Assembly: GCA_020744425.1 (NCBI GenBank)
Contig: JAGMUV010000006.1
Span: 3,224,001-3,288,000 of the forward strand
DNA length: 64,000 bases
Direction of reading: 5' to 3'
DNA from: Dactylonectria macrodidyma
Lineage: Eukaryota; Ascomycota; Sordariomycetes; Hypocreales; Nectriaceae
A program made the translations under genes and the position numbers. Each line of letters starts with the position of its first letter. Position 1 is the first letter of the stretch. The notes beneath the pieces were generated by a model. The model was given only the letters and a program-made list of their open reading frames with translations, was not told the origin of the DNA and made no database searches. This document shows, piece after piece, positions 43,318 through 54,927 of the stretch.

Positions 43318-45116
43318 ATGGAGTCCAAGGAGACACAGGTCGACCACGTCGACTCGTTCCGCGGCCACGATGGCGCGCCGCAGGGCTCGACGCTGCCCAT
43401 CTGGAAGCAGCCGGAGCTGCGCAAGCTGTACGGCATGATGGTGTTTCTGTTCCTCGGCTCGACGACGCTGGGATACGATGGTAGTCTGTTGAACGGCCTG
43501 CAGACGATGAGTTCGTGGCAAGACTGTACGTTCGAAGCAGAAAGTGTTTCAACTTTCTCCCCACTAACTCAAACTCTCCCATAGTTTTCGAGCATCCTAC
43601 CGGTAGTCGTCTCGGCATCTTTGGAGCCTTCCCCGGCTTCGGCGGTCTCTTCGTGCTCCTCTTCGCTCCCTACATCGCCGACGGCCTCGGCCGAAAGAAG
43701 GGCACCGCCGTAGGCTGCGTGCTCGTCATCCTCGGCGCTCTCCTGCAATGCTTCCCCCGATCATCCCACTCCGGCCGAGACGCCATGTACCTCGCGGGCC
43801 GCTTCATCATGGGTGCCGGATCCAACATCTCCAACGCCACTTGCCCCCTGCTCATCACCGAAGTCTCGCACCCGCGCCACCGCGGCCGCGTTACTACCAT
43901 CTACAACACGCTGTGGTACCTGGGCAGCATCATCGCGGCCTGGACGTGTTTCGGCACGCTCAAGAACCAGACGGGCAACATCCAATGGGTGCTCCCCACG
44001 GGTCTGCAGTGCATGATGCCCGGTATCCAGCTCTTCGCCGTGTGGTTCGTTCCCGAGAGCCCGCGATGGCTCATCAGCAAGGGCCGCGAGGAAGAGGCTC
44101 GCCAAGTGCTCGTCAAGTATCACGGCAACGGCGACCAGGACGACGACTTTGTGCGCTGGGAGTTTTCGGAAATCAGCAACACCCTGAGGCTGGAGCGTGA
44201 GACTTCGTCGAGCAACGGCTGGATGGAGCTGGTTCGAACAAAGGGAAACCGAAAGAGGTGCGGTCTGATTATTGCCACGGCCATCTTTTCCCAGTGCAGT
44301 GGAAACGGACTCGTCTCGTACTATGTAGGCGCTCTTCCTATCGGCCCTTGAATATTTGATACTGACTACGGTGAAACAGCTTTCCAGCATTCTCAACACC
44401 ATCGGTATCACCGAGTAAGTTCTTAACCTAGAAATCAACAACCCTCCCTTCTAACAAACTATTTCTAGCTCCATCACTCAGTCCTACATCAACGGAGGCC
44501 TCACCATCTGGTGCTGGCTGGTTTCCCTCTTCGCTGCCTTCTTCGTCGACCGAATCGGCCGCCGCATCCTATTCCTCTTCGCCGGCGTGGGAATGCTTAT
44601 CTCCTTTTCCATTTGGACCGCCTGCAGTGCCGTGTACGCCAAGACCGAATCGTCGTCGGCCGGTATTGCTGTCGTTGCCATGATCTTCCTCTTCTACGGC
44701 GTCGCGGGTGCCGCTTGGCCCGGTCTTACTGTCTCGTACACGGTCGAAATTCTGCCTTATAATATCCGTGCCAAGGGATTGACGCTCTGCTTCTGCTTTA
44801 CTGCGCTGAGCGGCGTTTTCAACCAATACGTGAACCCGCTTGGTCTGGAGGCTCTGCAGTGGCGTTTCTACTTTGTCTACATTGTGGTGTAAGTTTCAAC
44901 AGCCCCTTGATCAGCCTACAAACCATAACTAATTTTCCTCTCTTTAGACTTGTTATCGAGTGCTTGGTCATCTACTTCTTCTTCGTGGAGACAATGGGTC
45001 CGACTTTGGAAGAAATCGCCGTTCTCTTCGATGGAGATGATTCTGCAGCTGGTCTCGCAAAGGCGCAGGCTCAGGAAAAGGTTGCGGCTTCCACTAAGGA
45101 GGTTGAGCATGCTTGA
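43318..45116 (+). CDS. MFS sugar porter, lactose-permease-like (5 exons)
   Basis: Twelve-helix proton-coupled sugar transporter of the plasma membrane. Model join(43318..43525, 43585..44324, 44380..44414, 44469..44888, 44948..45116), 523 residues, start ATG at 43318 (MESKETQVDHVDS). Sugar-porter marks are present: GYDGSLLNGLQ in the first helix, DGLGRKKGT, GRFIMGAGSNI, PESPRWLISKGREEEA after helix 6, DRIGRR in the second half and VETMGPTLEEIAVLFDG at the end. The 35-nt third exon is easily missed. Adjacent to a divergent Zn2Cys6 regulator and a GH35 enzyme, it probably imports a beta-galactoside or a similar oligosaccharide, but this rests on context. Confidence 0.94.
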
Positions 45117-45376
45117 TTGCCGAATTGTAGATTCATTATATTATTGGGGATAGTTTAATCAATCACCCAAGGGTAGAAATTCTGCTCTATTTCACAATTC
45201 TGATGTACAGATCCGGGTTCCATGTGATGGAGAAATGGTCAACAACTCGTGATGAACGTGAATCTTACTGCCGAATTTAGCACCGCCTTCTTTGGGGTGC
45301 CTTCATCTATTCAAACAAGGTGTGAAACTATATACAGTGGAAGTCTCACTGTCATCTATGCAGCTTGTATGAGAAT

Positions 45377-46321
45377 CTATAACGAAGCCTCAATCTTGGC
45401 CAACTCTGCCATTGTCGACACGACATTATCCTTAGCCGCCTGTGCAGGCTCAGTGTACGGCTTCCTAGGCTGCATCTTGGCCGGGGCATTCTCAATACCA
45501 GCCGCCTTAGCCGTGTGTATAGCAGCCGCGTACTTTGTCGCTGCGATGCCAGCCTTGCACGGCTGCTCAGCCAGCGCGGCCTTTTTGTGTAGCTCCAGCG
45601 CCTCGGCGATTTTACCCTCCTGCCACAGGTCGTAGATGCGCACGATGCTCTTGGGGAAGACGTTGGCGAAGGCGGCGATGCAGCCCGCTGAGCCGCTGCT
45701 CAACCCGCCGATCAGGAAGTCCGACTGGCCGCCAAAGGTTGCAAACTCCTCCGGCTTCAGCTCCGCGGCTAGGCGGGTAATTTTGGCGACGGAGCCGCAG
45801 GTCAGCTTGACGCCGACGATGTTGGAGTGCTTGCGGGCCAGGTCGGCGATGATGGCTGAGTCAAGGTCGACGCCGTTGCAGACACCGGGGAAGTTGTAGA
45901 TGACGATAGGCAGTGCGCTCTTAGACGCCACCTCGAGGAAGAAGTCGGTGATGACGGCAGGCGTAGTAGCCTTGCCGAAATACGCCGGAGGCAGCACGAG
46001 GGCATAGTTGGCGCCGGCATCAGCAGCATCGGCGATGAATTCAAGAACCTGGGCCGTCGAGTGACCACCGACGCCGGCCATGATGGGGAAATCCGGGCCG
46101 ATGGCCTTGCGAGCAATGCCGACGAGCGTCTTGCGCTCTTCCCGCGTCAGCAGAAACGTCTCGGCATTGGTGCCCAGGATGACGAGCCCGCGGAGGCCCG
46201 TCTTGGAGAGGTAGGCGTAGTATTTAGCCTGGTCTTCGGGGAGGAGTGTGTCGGTTTGCCGGTCGAAGAGGGTGACGGCTGGGCACCAGACTCCACTTGG
46301 AGGGACTTTGGGGAAGGTCAT
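45377..46321 (-). CDS. DHDPS/N-acetylneuraminate lyase-family aldolase
   Basis: Class I aldolase of the dihydrodipicolinate-synthase superfamily; fungal relatives mostly cleave 2-keto-3-deoxy sugar acids to pyruvate and an aldehyde. Single exon, 314 residues, start ATG at 46321 (MTFPKVPPSGVWCPAV). The Schiff-base lysine is K172 in VGVKLTCGS and the tyrosine is Y142 in VIYNFPG; GTNAE (50-54) stands in the GTTGE position. Because fungi make lysine through alpha-aminoadipate, a true DHDPS role is unlikely. Convergent with the MFS gene (260 bp), it fits a sugar catabolic cluster, possibly acting on a galactose- or uronate-derived keto acid. The precise substrate is inference. Confidence 0.92.
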   Translation of the reverse strand: MTFPKVPPSGVWCPAVTLFDRQTDTLLPEDQAKYYAYLSKTGLRGLVILGTNAETFLLTREERKTLVGIARKAIGPDFPIMAGVGGHSTAQVLEFIADAADAGANYALVLPPAYFGKATTPAVITDFFLEVASKSALPIVIYNFPGVCNGVDLDSAIIADLARKHSNIVGVKLTCGSVAKITRLAAELKPEEFATFGGQSDFLIGGLSSGSAGCIAAFANVFPKSIVRIYDLWQEGKIAEALELHKKAALAEQPCKAGIAATKYAAAIHTAKAAGIENAPAKMQPRKPYTEPAQAAKDNVVSTMAELAKIEASL

Positions 46322-47857
46322 TTTGATGTGTGAAAGTGTGAGTGGCTGTATACTTTTATCCCGGTTCTGTTTGTAACTGGAAGATCTAGAACAGGTCAAC
46401 GGAGAAAAGCTGATATGGTGTATAGAAGAGAATGATGCGATTCACTGAACTGACGGGTAGATCATAGTGCTCTAATATAATCGACGACATGTCGTATTTG
46501 GGGGGTCAGACGGAAACCCATGCCGCTTTTCTCGTCGCGTCGGCTTCCCATCCCGATCCCGATCCCGGACACCGGGCCGGCTGCCGTAGCAAGCACGATA
46601 AGGCGAAGATCATGGATCAAATCATCACGAGATCAACTACTGATTGGCGCATGATCATTTTTCTAAGGATACATGTGTTTCAAGTGGGATTTCCCCATGT
46701 TTAAAGACGCTTGAAGTTGGTAGACTCTTGCCCTCAAAGGTCATTCTTGGGTTGGTAATCCGGGCTCCACCTCCGAATATTTCGGCTGCAATCGGCGCAA
46801 CACCGGCATCTACAGCCACATTGCAGGAGATCTTGATGCCTCAATTAAACAACCGCAGAAAAAGATCTTGTTGCCTTATCTACGGCTGCGAGGATCTATT
46901 ATGAAAAAACATATGTATAGTCATCAAGCGTTGTGGTACTCTCGAATCACTAACATATCAAGAACCCTGCTTCATGGGCTCTTTGTGGCTTTGGCCGTAG
47001 ATTTAGGTGTCACATTCGCTGTCGCATTCAGTGTCACTTTTGGTGTCACTTTCGGGGTCACTTTCGGGGCCACTTTGGAGGCCACTTTCGGGGGCACTTT
47101 GGATGCCATCTACACTGCAAACTTAGCCCTACAGAGGCAGGGAGTTGATCCACTTGAATAGGTAAAGCGTAGCCGTCATTGCTTAGTCAAATTTATCGCG
47201 CCATCACGACATATCACTGTCCGCATTCAGCTCATGCCTCAACACCGCGAGAGGATGACGTGGTAGATCAGATGGAACTGGAGACGGAGTTGAGTTTGGA
47301 AGGGTCCGACTAAATCGACTCATGCTCATTTCAACAGGTACGGCATTGAAAAGGATTCCAAAGAGGCTCACTAAAATATTCCCAACGGCGCACAACGGCG
47401 AACAACGGCGCAACTCTTTGCCCGTTCGGCTAACTGGCTCCCTGGTGTTCTTATGCAAGAAGTGGCTCTCGCACTTCGTCGGGTCCGAAAGGATTCCTCG
47501 CGTCCGCTTTTGATGTTAGTGTCCGGTTTTAGTTGTGCTGCTTCCACGGCCGAATCCAATCAGAAGAGGCATTTAAAAGTAAGCCGCAGAAAACCCACAA
47601 TACGGTCAACCAACACAGGAAACAAACGCAAGGAATCAACACAGTCATCATCATTTCATGGATGGATGCGGAACGGTCGGAGTCACTATAAACCCCCTCT
47701 CATGATGCAGTCAAGCCTCGTCGGATGAAGAGATATCTGCCGGCATATAACTTGGCATCTGTAGAATCGTTAGGGTTGGCCAAGACCTACATTTTCAAAA
47801 TCTTATCATTACATCTACTTGCTCAACTTTGGGCATCTCAAATACACTCTGCCAAAT
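46322..47857. other. Spacer between divergent aldolase and carboxylesterase genes
   Basis: About 1.5 kb. It contains a 12-bp minisatellite near 47.0-47.1 kb, described separately, and both promoters. No gene recognised. Confidence 0.5.
47007..47110. repeat. Degenerate 12-bp minisatellite
   Basis: About eight copies of a 12-bp unit of the form GTCACTTTCGGG with variants (GTCACATTCGCT, GCCACTTTGGAG). An open frame through it (46868..47161) encodes a simple GVTF-type repeat and is not a credible gene. Confidence 0.75.
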
Positions 47858-49536
47858 ATGTCTCAGACGTCGGAATCACCACTAGCCACGCTTGACAGCG
47901 GCAGTATAGAAGGCGTCAACCTACCCCATGGAGTTCGTCGGTTTCTCGGAATCCCCTTCGCGGCGCCTCCCATCGGGGATCTACGATGGCGACCGCCGCA
48001 GCCCGTAGCACCTTGGACTGGTACTCGCAAGACCCTGACTTACGGACCCAGCAGTATGCAGAGCCCACCTTCTCCCACTTCCATTTACTTCGGAGGCGAA
48101 GACAACTTCAGCGAGGACTGCCTTTACTTAAACGTATGGGCTGGACCTGCGGAGCATACTAATCAACCCGTCATCGTCTGGCTGCATTTCGGAGCCCACC
48201 AGTTCGGCTCAGGGTCCAATTCCATGTACGACGGCGCCATGCTCGCGGTCGAGGGAACCATCGTTGTCTCTATCAACTGGCGACTAGGCCGATTCGGCTT
48301 CCTCGCCCATCCCGAGCTCAGCGCTGAGTCTCCGCACGGCAGCTCTGGCAACTACGGCCTCATGGACCAGATTGCCGCTTTGAAATGGGTTCAGCAAAAC
48401 ATTAAAGCCTTTGGGGGCGATGCGTCCAATGTGACCCTGGCTGGTGTCTCGGCTGGCGCCAATAGCGTTAACGCGTTGCGGGCCTCGGCATTGGCAAAGG
48501 GACTGTTTTCCAAAGTCATTGCCATGAGCGGGTCTGGCGTGAGTCCTCCTTCTGATGGACAAGGACACCCGTCTAGTTTCTCTACGCTGGCTGCTGCAGA
48601 GCAGGCGGGAGCTGAGCTGGTAGAGTTGATTGGGGCCTCGTCTATATCTGAGATGCGAAAGCTGCCTGCAGATACGATTCGAGCAGCCAAATGTAAGCCC
48701 ATCCCTAGCCATTGGCTTTGAAAACACCTATCCATCCCTTTCCACTCCGAATTTCGATTTTTAAGACTGACCCTAACAAAAAATCTCATATAGTGCCTCG
48801 AGTAAAGGGCTGTTGGTCATTCGATCAGTTTCCTCAAGCGAAGCTGAGTCTGCACGTCTTCGACACTAGTTATCCCATTGTCGATGGATATGTCCTGAAA
48901 GAGACTCCACTCCAAGCCTTCTTATCCTGTACAATTATCGATGTACCCATGCTAGCCAGCAACACAGGGAACGAGGCTTCGGGCCTACCATACATCCAAA
49001 CCTTAACCGAGTATACTACCTACATTGCCACAACCTTTCCCGACCATGCTGAAGAGCTTCTATCACTCTACCCTGCCGAAAACGATGAACAAGTGAGATT
49101 TGCAAGCTGGGATTTCATTCAAGACCAAATCTTCGTCTGGTCAACCTGGAGCTCTGCTCGCCTACAGGCACAAAGACTGTCATCTCCAGCTTGGTACTAC
49201 CGCTTTTTGCATGCTCCACCAACCCCGAAAGATTCAGCAGAAGGAGAATACGTGGGGGCATTCCATGCTGCCGATGTTCTGTACGCCTTTGGAAACCTTG
49301 GAATGCGCGATTGGGATTGGAAGACCGTCGACTGGGACCTATCTACCAAGATGAAGCAAGTTTGGCTAAGCTTTGTGCGGACTGGGCGGCCGGATACGGA
49401 AGAGGCTTGGCCGGTCCTAGGGTCTAACTTGAAGGCAACAACTTGGGACAAGCATCCGATGGTTGTAACGAGTGGCCCTGCGCTGAATAGAATGGCGTTC
49501 TGGGACCGACTCTACGGCGTTGAACTTGCAATCTGA
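47858..49536 (+). CDS. Type-B carboxylesterase (2 exons)
   Basis: Alpha/beta-hydrolase esterase. Model join(47858..48692, 48794..49536), 525 residues, start ATG at 47858 (MSQTSESPLATLDSGS). The type-B signature SEDCLYLNVW is at 85-94 and the nucleophile S198 lies in LAGVSAGANS. The oxyanion loop reads HFGAHQFGSG (from 110) where HGGA is usual; the second Gly is Ala-preceded by Phe, a substitution that may change activity. The 101-nt intron carries the frame from AAK to LPRVKGCWSFDQF. No signal peptide, so probably cytoplasmic. It could deacetylate imported sugars if it belongs to the neighbouring cluster; this is inference. It differs clearly from the secreted esterase at 33.4 kb. Confidence 0.93.
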
Positions 49537-49864
49537 GTACATCGACCTCGGCTGGAATTAGTTTCGGGAGACCATGAATGTAGTTTATAGGCTGAGGGGG
49601 ACTAGCTTTTGAGGATAAATTGATCATTATCAGAGTGGGAAAATATTGATATGTAAGATATAATCTTTTGTCTCTATAAGTGAGTCCTGAGACCACCCAG
49701 GTGAAAATGTCTATAATGAATCGCTTGTCTAATGTGTCGTCGCAATGAAAACTCCCATCAAATGCCTATGCTCCCATCCGTACCCATCCCAAGTTCAAAA
49801 AACTTGTCATCTCATGTCGTAATCTGATGCAAATGCCAAGTCTCGTCAATAAGAAAAACCAAGT
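49537..49864. other. Short convergent 3' spacer
   Basis: 328 bp between two converging genes. Nothing recognisable. Confidence 0.4.
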
Positions 49865-50425
49865 CTAGGAGACAATGATACGCAGGCCAGCTCCAGTTGT
49901 AGAGCTCCAGCCAATCGAGTCATTGTCGTAAACACCAACCAGCTCAAATCCCTCGGTGGTTCCGCCAGCCTTGCAAGGGGTCTTTGTGGTGAGATAGGTA
50001 TCGTAGGTAGCATCCCAAGTGGCCACGGCAGAAAGCTCCACTGACAAGCGGCCCAGGGGCTTGTTGCGCTGGTTTCCGGGACCCCAACCGGTGGTAGGCC
50101 CGGGAGCGGGGTTGCTGCTGGAGTAGACGTCGAGCTTCTTGCTACCAGCGAGACCACTGGTGGGGTCAAGGGAGAACTCGAATTGGCACTGCTTCCCGAG
50201 GACGTCTTCTGGGTATGTGAAGGTGAGCAGCGTCGTCGTGTCTTTGCCGCCGTTGCCGGTGCCCTTGCACACATCGCCAAGTGTCGTCGCCAAGATGGCT
50301 CCGGAGTCGACTTGGTATGTCCACATTGCTGAGGGTGAGATGGAGGTTGTGGAACGAGTCTCGATGGGTGCTGCCAGGGCGGAGGTGGCAGCGACGGTAG
50401 CTGAGATGATGGTCTTGAAGAGCAT
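49865..50425 (-). CDS. Small secreted protein, But2 C-terminal-domain-like
   Basis: 186 residues, start ATG at 50425. Residues 1-18 (MLFKTIISATVAATSALA) form a signal peptide. The mature part is beta-rich, with three or so cysteines (DVCKG, KQCQFEF, TPCKAG) and a CQFEFSLDPTSGL...KLDVYSSSNPAPG segment like the But2 C-terminal domain common in secreted fungal proteins. The exact role is unknown; cell-wall association is plausible. A CTATATAAAC element lies about 180 bp upstream. Single exon. Confidence 0.8.
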   Translation of the reverse strand: MLFKTIISATVAATSALAAPIETRSTTSISPSAMWTYQVDSGAILATTLGDVCKGTGNGGKDTTTLLTFTYPEDVLGKQCQFEFSLDPTSGLAGSKKLDVYSSSNPAPGPTTGWGPGNQRNKPLGRLSVELSAVATWDATYDTYLTTKTPCKAGGTTEGFELVGVYDNDSIGWSSTTGAGLRIIVS

Positions 50426-52392
50426 GTTGAAAGATAGAAAAGTGGTCAAGGTGATGAAAGTCACTATGGGTGTGCTGAAGGTGTATAGTGGGAAGCGGTG
50501 CTGATGATGGTGAATGTTGCTGTGAATGTGTTCAAGGTGGAAAGATGATGAACTGTTGAGTTGTGATGAGAAATTAATTCCTGGTCGGTATCTGTAAGCC
50601 GTTTATATAGATGTTGAAGGGCTCAATATTATTCGCATCGTCAAGCACAGCCAAGCTCAAACCAGCGGTCATTCATCGAGTGATCGCTAGCCTAGGCGTT
50701 CTTCCACCAAAAGCGACCGGCAGGGCTGTGTTTTCGTGCAAAAATAGAACCAAATCCCCAAACACAGCCCTTTGAGCCACCCAGCCATTTCTCCGCAGCA
50801 GTAGCTGTGTCCTCGACTCTCTTCTTTTGAGCCTAGGTCGAGTGCTACTGCAGGGCGGCCAATCATGACTTCAAAGTTTCATGCCACTATCGATAGTCGG
50901 TGAGCTAGGCTAGAGATATATAAGCGTATTGCTATGGTTAGAGGCTAATTCTGTGTTTCTGGGCCCATCTATGGCTAGAAATTGTGCCTCTAGTGAATAT
51001 TGAGTCTAGTTTAGCTTGGTGGCTTGAACACTGCCTGAAGCGCCATTGTGACCTCGAGAAAAGGTCACTAGAGGACGCCATTTGTGCTGAAGTTTGCAGC
51101 CATAACAGGCCGACCAGTGCTTCGAATACCTCTTGAGATGGGCAGATGACTCCAGCAGTCGGGGTCAGAAGTATGGACCCTCCTCCGAGAAAAGCCGCTG
51201 TTGATGCAGTGCCCGCTTCTTCTTCTTCAAGCTAAAGTGTTGTTCATGCGCCACTGGCCCGTCGTTCAGACCTTTTCCATGCCCAAAGTGGCTTGCAAAC
51301 GCTAGACTCGGCCCTTTGAGGGAGTCTCGGCAGCAGCTAACAACGGTCCTCGCCGTTCGTGCCAGGCAAAGAATCCCTTCCATGTTCAGTGCAGCCTTTT
51401 AGCGCTCGCAGCGAATATAGGGCTGATGAGCGATGCTATAATCTCTACTGGGAAAAGATGAGGGTGGGTGCAGAAGCTGATTGGCATCCTTACCCAGTGA
51501 ACCTGAGGCGTCATTGATGTCTTGAGGATGTACGAACTAAAAGTTGACCAGTTCGCAGTCCTTGCAGGCATCAGAATAATGCACTTCACACTTGTCACTT
51601 GATTCAGTGACACTCCGCTTGATATTTTTCTTGGTCACCCCTCTTCCACTTTTTGCCTTCTTTTGAGTGTGGGCCATACCTGCAATGAGACAGTTATGTC
51701 TGAACGACGAAGTACAGCAGATGTAGGTCCTGTCAAAATCAGCATAGCGCAAGGGCAGAAACAAGCCCATGACCTGCAATTGACGACTGAAAGGTCATCT
51801 GTGAGGCTAGACTTGATAGTTTTAGAGCACGTTGACTGTCAAGTAATTCGTCTAGCAAGTACGGCACCTTTGAGGCTCGGCACACAACGTAAAACATCTC
51901 TTTTCCCGGAAATATCTTTAGTAAATGGATACTTGTTTTAACATCCTTGCATTGGCTTGCATTGGTTTGAATCAGTGCATAGGTGGTGACGACTGTGCTA
52001 ATGCTTAAGAAGTGGAAACTCTTCTGCAGGCAGTAACATAGAGGTGGCGTTTCCCATGCTGTTGGGACGGGCGGTTCGCTTTAAGGCCGTTGGTCGTGCG
52101 AGGGTCTAATCACCAGGGCGCGTCATTTTAAATGTACGCGACAGCACTCTTGAACCTGAAATGGAGCAAAGCGAAAACCTTTAGGAATAAAAACACCAAT
52201 GGGTCAATACAGTGAAGAGATGCAGCTGCATATCTGCGTCATTGAGCTTCGCATCGAGACTCTCGACAATAGTGATGACAAGAGTCAAGCTGCAGAGTAC
52301 AATTTGCATAGACATTTGTCTCATTGTATTCATAGCCCATGTCGATTAAATGTTCGTGCTTCTTAATAGCTAATGGAGCATTGCCACGTCTA
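50426..52392. other. Gene-free spacer
   Basis: About 2 kb between two minus-strand genes. A TATA-like CTATATAAAC (minus strand, 50601..50610) probably serves the small secreted protein gene. No other feature seen. Confidence 0.45.
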
Positions 52393-53826
52393 CTAGTCCG
52401 ACTTGGAATCGACGATACACGTTTGCCAGTCTATGACTCTCATGTAGACAACCTCTATAGCGCCAATAACAACCATCCCGGACCCGAGACCAACCCAGAC
52501 GCCATTCAACCCCATCTTCAAAGGCCCTAACTCGAGCCAGATTGCAAATGGGACAGCCACAAGGTAATTAACAGCGAAGACCACCCAGGCAGCTACCGAT
52601 TGGCGTCCAAGACCACGAAGAATACCGTTGCATCCGCATAGGATAGAATCGATGACTTGGAATGCGCCTACAGCAAACATTGCCTTGGTAACAAGTTCTC
52701 TAATCTTCGGATCTGTTGAGAAAATGAGGCTAATGTGGTTACGCAGGGACACCAGAAGAGCGCCGTCAAAGACGCCGATAACAGTGAAGCAGACGGCATA
52801 CAGCACAGTGGCTCGCCGGGCTGTTGAAACCAGACTTGCTCCGGTCAGATGGCCGATGCGTGTGCTAATAGCAACACTGACAGAGAAAGGAATGTGCCAA
52901 ACAACCACAGAGGTCGTTGTCAATATTGTCTGTGCAGCAAGGTGAAGCGTGCTGATGTATGAGGTGCTAAACGTCAAGATTTCAAAGGCCGCCCACTCAG
53001 CCAGAGTGACTGCTGATCCTGCAGCCGAGAGCCTGAGCATGGCACCCCATCCATGGAAAGCCTTGCTAGAGAGACCGCCCCAGCATCGGTGTGAGGACTT
53101 GTTGAACGTGATATAAACGAGGAGGAGGATCGGTCGGAGGTCGTTGGCAAGGGCTGCTCCGAGAGCTGCGCCGTCGAGGCCCATTCCTAGCTTAAAGGCA
53201 AAGAGCCAGCTCAGCAGCGCATTCACCGGTGCGCAGATGAGAAGCACTGCCATGCCGGCCTTGAAGTCCCCCTGGGCTTGGAGAAAACGCTTGCCAGCTT
53301 CAAAGGCAGCATAGCCGGGGAGGCCTATGAGGCTGACGCGCAAGAAGGAGCCGGCTCGCATCGCTAGGTGGCGCTGCGGAATGAAGACGGCGATGATTGA
53401 CGCGGAGCATAGCCAGATAGCACCGACGGGGATACAAACAAGGGCCATCAGCAGCAGCATCCGCTGGACGTGCAAACCAACGCCAGTGACGTTACCAGAC
53501 CCGTAGGCCTGGGCACAAAGCGTGTCGAGAGCAGTCGCCATGCCCTCGAATATGGCCAGGCCGACGATATTCATAGTCGTGACACCGACGCTCGCCGCAG
53601 CCAAGTCATCGGTGCCGAGATGGCCCGCCACCAAGGTTGTGATGACGGTAAAGGAGTACTGCAGCAGATACGTGGCAATGAGAGGCAGCGAGTACTCGAC
53701 GAGCAGTCGCAGCTCCGACCTCAGGGTCCGCGTTTCGAGCTTTGGGCATTCATCATGGCCATCTTCCTCCTCAATATCCGAGAGCAAGGGCTCCGTCTCG
53801 GCGAACACGCAATCGTCAGACTCCAT
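52393..53826 (-). CDS. MATE-family multidrug/toxic-compound efflux transporter
   Basis: Twelve-helix cation-coupled exporter of the MATE family, exporting drugs or metabolites across the plasma or vacuolar membrane. Single exon, 477 residues, start ATG at 53826 (MESDDCVFAETEPLLSD). The acidic N-terminus with an EPLL segment resembles fungal vacuole-sorted MATEs. Family segments visible: PLIATYLLQYSFTVITTLVAGHLGTDDLAAASVG, GMATALDTLCAQAYGSGN, and in the second half FSVSVAISTRIGHLTGA. The length is normal for the family. The substrate is not indicated by the neighbours. Confidence 0.94.
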   Translation of the reverse strand: MESDDCVFAETEPLLSDIEEEDGHDECPKLETRTLRSELRLLVEYSLPLIATYLLQYSFTVITTLVAGHLGTDDLAAASVGVTTMNIVGLAIFEGMATALDTLCAQAYGSGNVTGVGLHVQRMLLLMALVCIPVGAIWLCSASIIAVFIPQRHLAMRAGSFLRVSLIGLPGYAAFEAGKRFLQAQGDFKAGMAVLLICAPVNALLSWLFAFKLGMGLDGAALGAALANDLRPILLLVYITFNKSSHRCWGGLSSKAFHGWGAMLRLSAAGSAVTLAEWAAFEILTFSTSYISTLHLAAQTILTTTSVVVWHIPFSVSVAISTRIGHLTGASLVSTARRATVLYAVCFTVIGVFDGALLVSLRNHISLIFSTDPKIRELVTKAMFAVGAFQVIDSILCGCNGILRGLGRQSVAAWVVFAVNYLVAVPFAIWLELGPLKMGLNGVWVGLGSGMVVIGAIEVVYMRVIDWQTCIVDSKSD

Positions 53827-54927
53827 TACGTAGGGAGAGGAGAAGCACTGGGGAAAGTGCTTGGGGGACCCAACTCAAGCGGACAATCAGCTCCCAAACC
53901 CTGGGAGATGCAAGAAGCAATTACCTCTTGCACGGAAGCACTTCCGACGGTTCAGGTCCCTCGGGGGCATTGATTGTTAAGCTCAAGGAAGAAGCAAAGT
54001 GTCTGGCGCAAACTCATCAAGACGGCGAACCCCCATACTACGTAGTAAATCTGCGAGCCCCCGTGAGAGATTGAGCCCACAATTCCTCGAACCCTTGGTG
54101 CCCAGAAACGCCTCTGTGGGGCGACGCGCCTCTCGGCTTTCGTAGTGTGACGGTGATAATGCAGAGCTAGATTCCCAGTTATCCCGAGTACAGTAATATG
54201 ATGGGAGTGTGGCTTAGAGGCGAAACCTCTGCGGTCAGTCTTGACCCTGGTAACTTGGTTCGCCCAGGAGATACCCCTAACCCGGATCCAAGAGACGGCC
54301 GCAAGCGAACAAGCGACGGTGAGCTACGGACCGACGGGTGGAATGGCGCGTCTCGGGGCGTGTAGCATTAGGTAAAGGGCTAGCTTTCAATAGCGAGTTG
54401 CTAACTAAAGTACTGTTGCAGATAACTTGCTTTTTCTTCTTCGCTAGTTCTGACGGGTTGGTTTAATACCGCAGGCCATTGTGGTCATTGGGTGGCCTGT
54501 CCTTGCCAGTACCTACTCGCCTATGGATTTATAATATCTAAATAAGTGCAGTAGTACTCGATAGCACGAGGTAAAAAGCAATTCGTCTACATGCTCTAGC
54601 CATTTACTCACTGGTAGTCTCTTTTAAAGTTGTGGCTCCGACCTAGACAGACCTCGCTTGGGTGAAAGTGGAACCAAGGACGTTTTGCACTTGTTCATCG
54701 GACTTTTTATGACCCCCATCGTGAATACACCCTGGTCTACCTTCTGCCACTAAGGCTGCAGAGATTTCTTTGTCCAGCCAAACGAAACACAACCATCAAG
54801 GTCCCGAAGAGCGGATGCTTGATTTTAGGCACTTGATAGCAGGGATTGCGTTGCTGGCGCCCGGCAGTGGGCACTTGTGATTGACGACCAAGAGTTTTCA
54901 TGCATTGGATATACTAGTACTCAAAGT
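53827..54927. other. Spacer upstream of MATE gene
   Basis: 1.1 kb holding the MATE promoter. No gene or repeat recognised. Confidence 0.4.

Noticed and set aside
43761..44441. Minus-strand open frame of 226 codons
   Set aside because: Antisense to the MFS transporter exons; no domain, and it crosses a supported intron.
45377..46321. Calling the aldolase a true dihydrodipicolinate synthase for lysine
   Set aside because: Fungi use the alpha-aminoadipate route, and GTNAE replaces GTTGE; a keto-acid aldolase role is more likely.
46868..47161. Small GVTF-repeat open frame
   Set aside because: The repeat comes from a 12-bp minisatellite; no signal peptide or family and no splice support.
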